A stretch of DNA of 6,920 nt from Deltaproteobacteria bacterium. GTDB taxonomy: Bacteria; Desulfobacterota; Desulfarculia; Adiutricales; Adiutricaceae. The position numbers were made by a program, and so were the translations under genes. Below the pieces are notes generated by a model, which searched no databases, had not been told where the DNA came from, and saw nothing but the letters and a program-made list of their open reading frames with translations. Of this stretch, positions 5,592-6,920 are shown piece by piece. The stretch covers positions 1 to 6,920 of the forward strand of contig JAISZP010000004.1 of the NCBI GenBank assembly GCA_031269135.1, given 5' to 3'. Position 1 is the first letter of the stretch; each line of letters begins with the position of its first letter.

Positions 5592-5604
5592 TTGACGACG
5601 TCAA
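5592..5604. promoter_or_regulatory. 13-bp palindrome TTGACGACGTCAA
   Basis: The sequence TTGACG-A-CGTCAA is a perfect inverted repeat with one central base. It could be a half-site pair for a dimeric regulator, or chance. The nearby CATAAT (5612-5617) is only 14 bases from TTGACG, too close for a normal promoter. Confidence 0.2.
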
Positions 5605-5766
5605 ATAAGACCATAATGTTGCGCGGCAAGCCTTTGGCGACTAAATTGTTAGAGTATTAATCCGCAATTATTAACAAATATATGTTGAGACCCATTTTTA
5701 TTTTAAATACCAGCATGTTTCTTAATAACGAGTAGGAATTACCTTTAATTGACGGCAACTCATCAA

Positions 5767-5985
5767 CTAACCAAGATTACGTAAAGCTCGGGCTCTTTGG
5801 TCAAAAAATGGATTTTTCCCAAGACAATTTGGATTCTCCATTATGGACTTTCCAGATTGATAGATTTGTGAGATAATCTGTGCTAGAAAATAGTCCGAAC
5901 GTCTAAAATCGCATAGCGCGGCCAATCGCAAGCCCGCTAAGCGACAAGCCGTCTGTGCCGTCAACCGTCGAATACGTGATTTCAC
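5767..5985 (-). CDS. Doubtful 72-residue ORF
   Basis: An open frame runs from a GTG at 5985, with an AGGA-like sequence about ten bases before it, to a stop at 5767. The product is basic, with no recognised domain; an internal ATG would give a 24-residue peptide beginning MENPNCLGKNPFFDQRARAL. It may be a gene remnant or a chance frame. Confidence 0.17.
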   Translation of the reverse strand: MKSRIRRLTAQTACRLAGLRLAALCDFRRSDYFLAQIISQIYQSGKSIMENPNCLGKNPFFDQRARALRNLG

Positions 5986-6123
5986 TTTAAGATTTTCCTG
6001 TCTTGACGGGCTTAATTTTGTCGCCTCGATACAGAGACGGAATCCTTCTTTTAGTCAAATCCAGCTTTTGATTTTTGGTCGCTCAACAGATAGATTGAAG
6101 TTTTTCAAATAGAATCATCAATA

Positions 6124-6129
6124 AGAGGA
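6124..6129 (+). promoter_or_regulatory. Shine-Dalgarno site (AGAGGA)
   Basis: AGAGGA lies four bases before the ATG at 6134 and fixes the start of the + strand gene. A small inverted repeat, TTGAA-GTTT-TTCAA, sits just upstream at 6095-6108. No confident promoter is visible. Confidence 0.6.
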
Positions 6130-6133
6130 TTAA

Positions 6134-6920
6134 ATGCCGATTGAACCAGGGACTCCCATAAGCCAATTATACGACAACTTTAGACATTTAATTGAAGAAT
6201 TTTCCGAAATTGGATTTTCTCTTTATGGCCACTATCAAAATTCCAGCAAGTCTGAAGTTGACCAGAGCAACGAAATTCATAAGCTTAAAGCTAAAATCGC
6301 CGTCACCAATCTATCCATCAGAGACACTGTGGAAGCCTTGAGCAAACACCCTGACTTCAAAGCCCCGGCGCCGGACGGTTTCGATGCGACCTTGCTGCGC
6401 ATGGTGGCCGCTTACGACATCCAAAAAATGACGGTCGTAGGAAAGGGTTATTTTGATTCGTTAAAGAAGATCTTGGATCTGAGCCGCTCGAGTTGGTTCA
6501 TCGCTGAAGCTACCGACATTCTTATAATGAGGAACTTGGAACAAAATCAGGACGACCAGGCCGTAGCTCTTTATTTTGAACTCTTGGAACAAGCCCAGCT
6601 TTACGAAGATGCGATTCCCAGCCTCACTCGATGCGCCTTTTACTTAACCAGCAAGTTCGCCCTGATGGGGGAGTTGGAACCGGCCCGTAAGGTCTACGAC
6701 ACCATGGTCCGTTTCGGCGGAAGCAAGGCCTCCTTAAGCGTGGTCAAGAAAACCGGTAAGGCTAAAGGCCCCGCAGCCGCCGACGGCCGCACCCAAAGAC
6801 CATTTCTTCAATTAGTTTCCAATAAACAGCTCAAAGATAAGAGCACTTGGGATGATTTAGGCCCCAGGGAATCGGAACGCTTTGATAGTGAAGACATCGC
6901 GCTGATCAGAGCTCAAGCGG
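6134..6920 (+). CDS. Helix-rich, TPR-like protein of unknown function (3' end beyond window)
   Basis: The frame is open from the ATG at 6134 to the window edge, giving 262 residues without a stop. A good Shine-Dalgarno site supports the start. The protein is soluble, with no signal peptide or membrane segment. Residues 46-70 and 85-115 look helical. Residues 140-195 resemble paired TPR-type helices (DDQAVALYFELLEQAQLYEDA, then RCAFYLTSKFALMGELEPARKVYDTMV), with the Ala/Tyr/Leu spacing typical of such repeats. Residues 196-225 form a basic Lys/Gly/Ala linker, after which an acidic region continues past the edge. I do not recognise the family; a scaffold or protein-binding role would fit TPR-like helices, but this is inference. 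It is transcribed divergently from the permease. Confidence 0.85.
   Translation, partial: MPIEPGTPISQLYDNFRHLIEEFSEIGFSLYGHYQNSSKSEVDQSNEIHKLKAKIAVTNLSIRDTVEALSKHPDFKAPAPDGFDATLLRMVAAYDIQKMTVVGKGYFDSLKKILDLSRSSWFIAEATDILIMRNLEQNQDDQAVALYFELLEQAQLYEDAIPSLTRCAFYLTSKFALMGELEPARKVYDTMVRFGGSKASLSVVKKTGKAKGPAAADGRTQRPFLQLVSNKQLKDKSTWDDLGPRESERFDSEDIALIRAQA

Larger units (their letters stand above)
4881..6133. other. Long mostly non-coding region between divergent genes
   Basis: About 1.25 kb separates the minus-strand permease from the + strand gene at 6134. It must contain the promoters for both. I see short tandem repeats (5016-5038, 5105-5140, 5491-5572), small palindromes (5299-5314, 5592-5604), a possible minus promoter (5277-5307) and two doubtful minus ORFs (5096-5242, 5767-5985). 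Between 5620 and 5766, and between 5986 and 6120, I see nothing supportable beyond AT-rich sequence. It could be decayed gene sequence. Confidence 0.55.

Overview
The window looks like an accessory or slowly decaying part of a bacterial chromosome. Only about 60% of it is clearly coding and two gaps exceed 800 bases. The genes have Shine-Dalgarno sites (AAGGAGG, GGGAG, AGAGGA). An AI-2E family permease and an Rpn-type PD-(D/E)XK transposase tail suggest a Gram-negative, possibly host-associated lineage, but nothing here fixes the species. There are no rRNA or tRNA genes and no CRISPR array.

Layout. Bases 1-803 hold a direct duplication: a 296-bp block occurs at 1-296 and 508-803 (about 96% identical by hand count). 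Between the copies lies a 63-residue + strand ORF that matches only the C-terminal tail of Rpn/PD-(D/E)XK transposase-family proteins and has its own strong ribosome binding site. Bases 804-1335 are non-coding, with short repeats and a perfect 20-bp palindrome.

Bases 1336-4880 carry three minus-strand genes. In transcription order they are an AI-2E family (PerM-like) permease with an unusual Asp-Ser/Asn-Pro repeat N-terminus (4880 to 3582), a small alpha-helical protein of unknown function (3376 to 2891), and an Fbh1/UvrD-like superfamily 1 helicase (2898 to 1336). The last two overlap by 8 bases and are probably translationally coupled. The gap between the permease and the small protein contains a degenerate 15-17-bp repeat array.

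Bases 4881-6133 are mostly non-coding, with several short repeats, palindromes and two doubtful small ORFs. At 6134 a + strand gene begins and runs off the right edge. It encodes a helix-rich, TPR-like protein that I cannot assign to a family.

The most interesting candidates are the overlapping helical-protein/helicase pair, the sharp GC drop inside the helicase gene, the free-standing Rpn tail ORF (possibly an RpnS-like intragenic antitoxin relic), and the hexanucleotide-repeat-encoded tail on the permease. None of these is proof of a new system.
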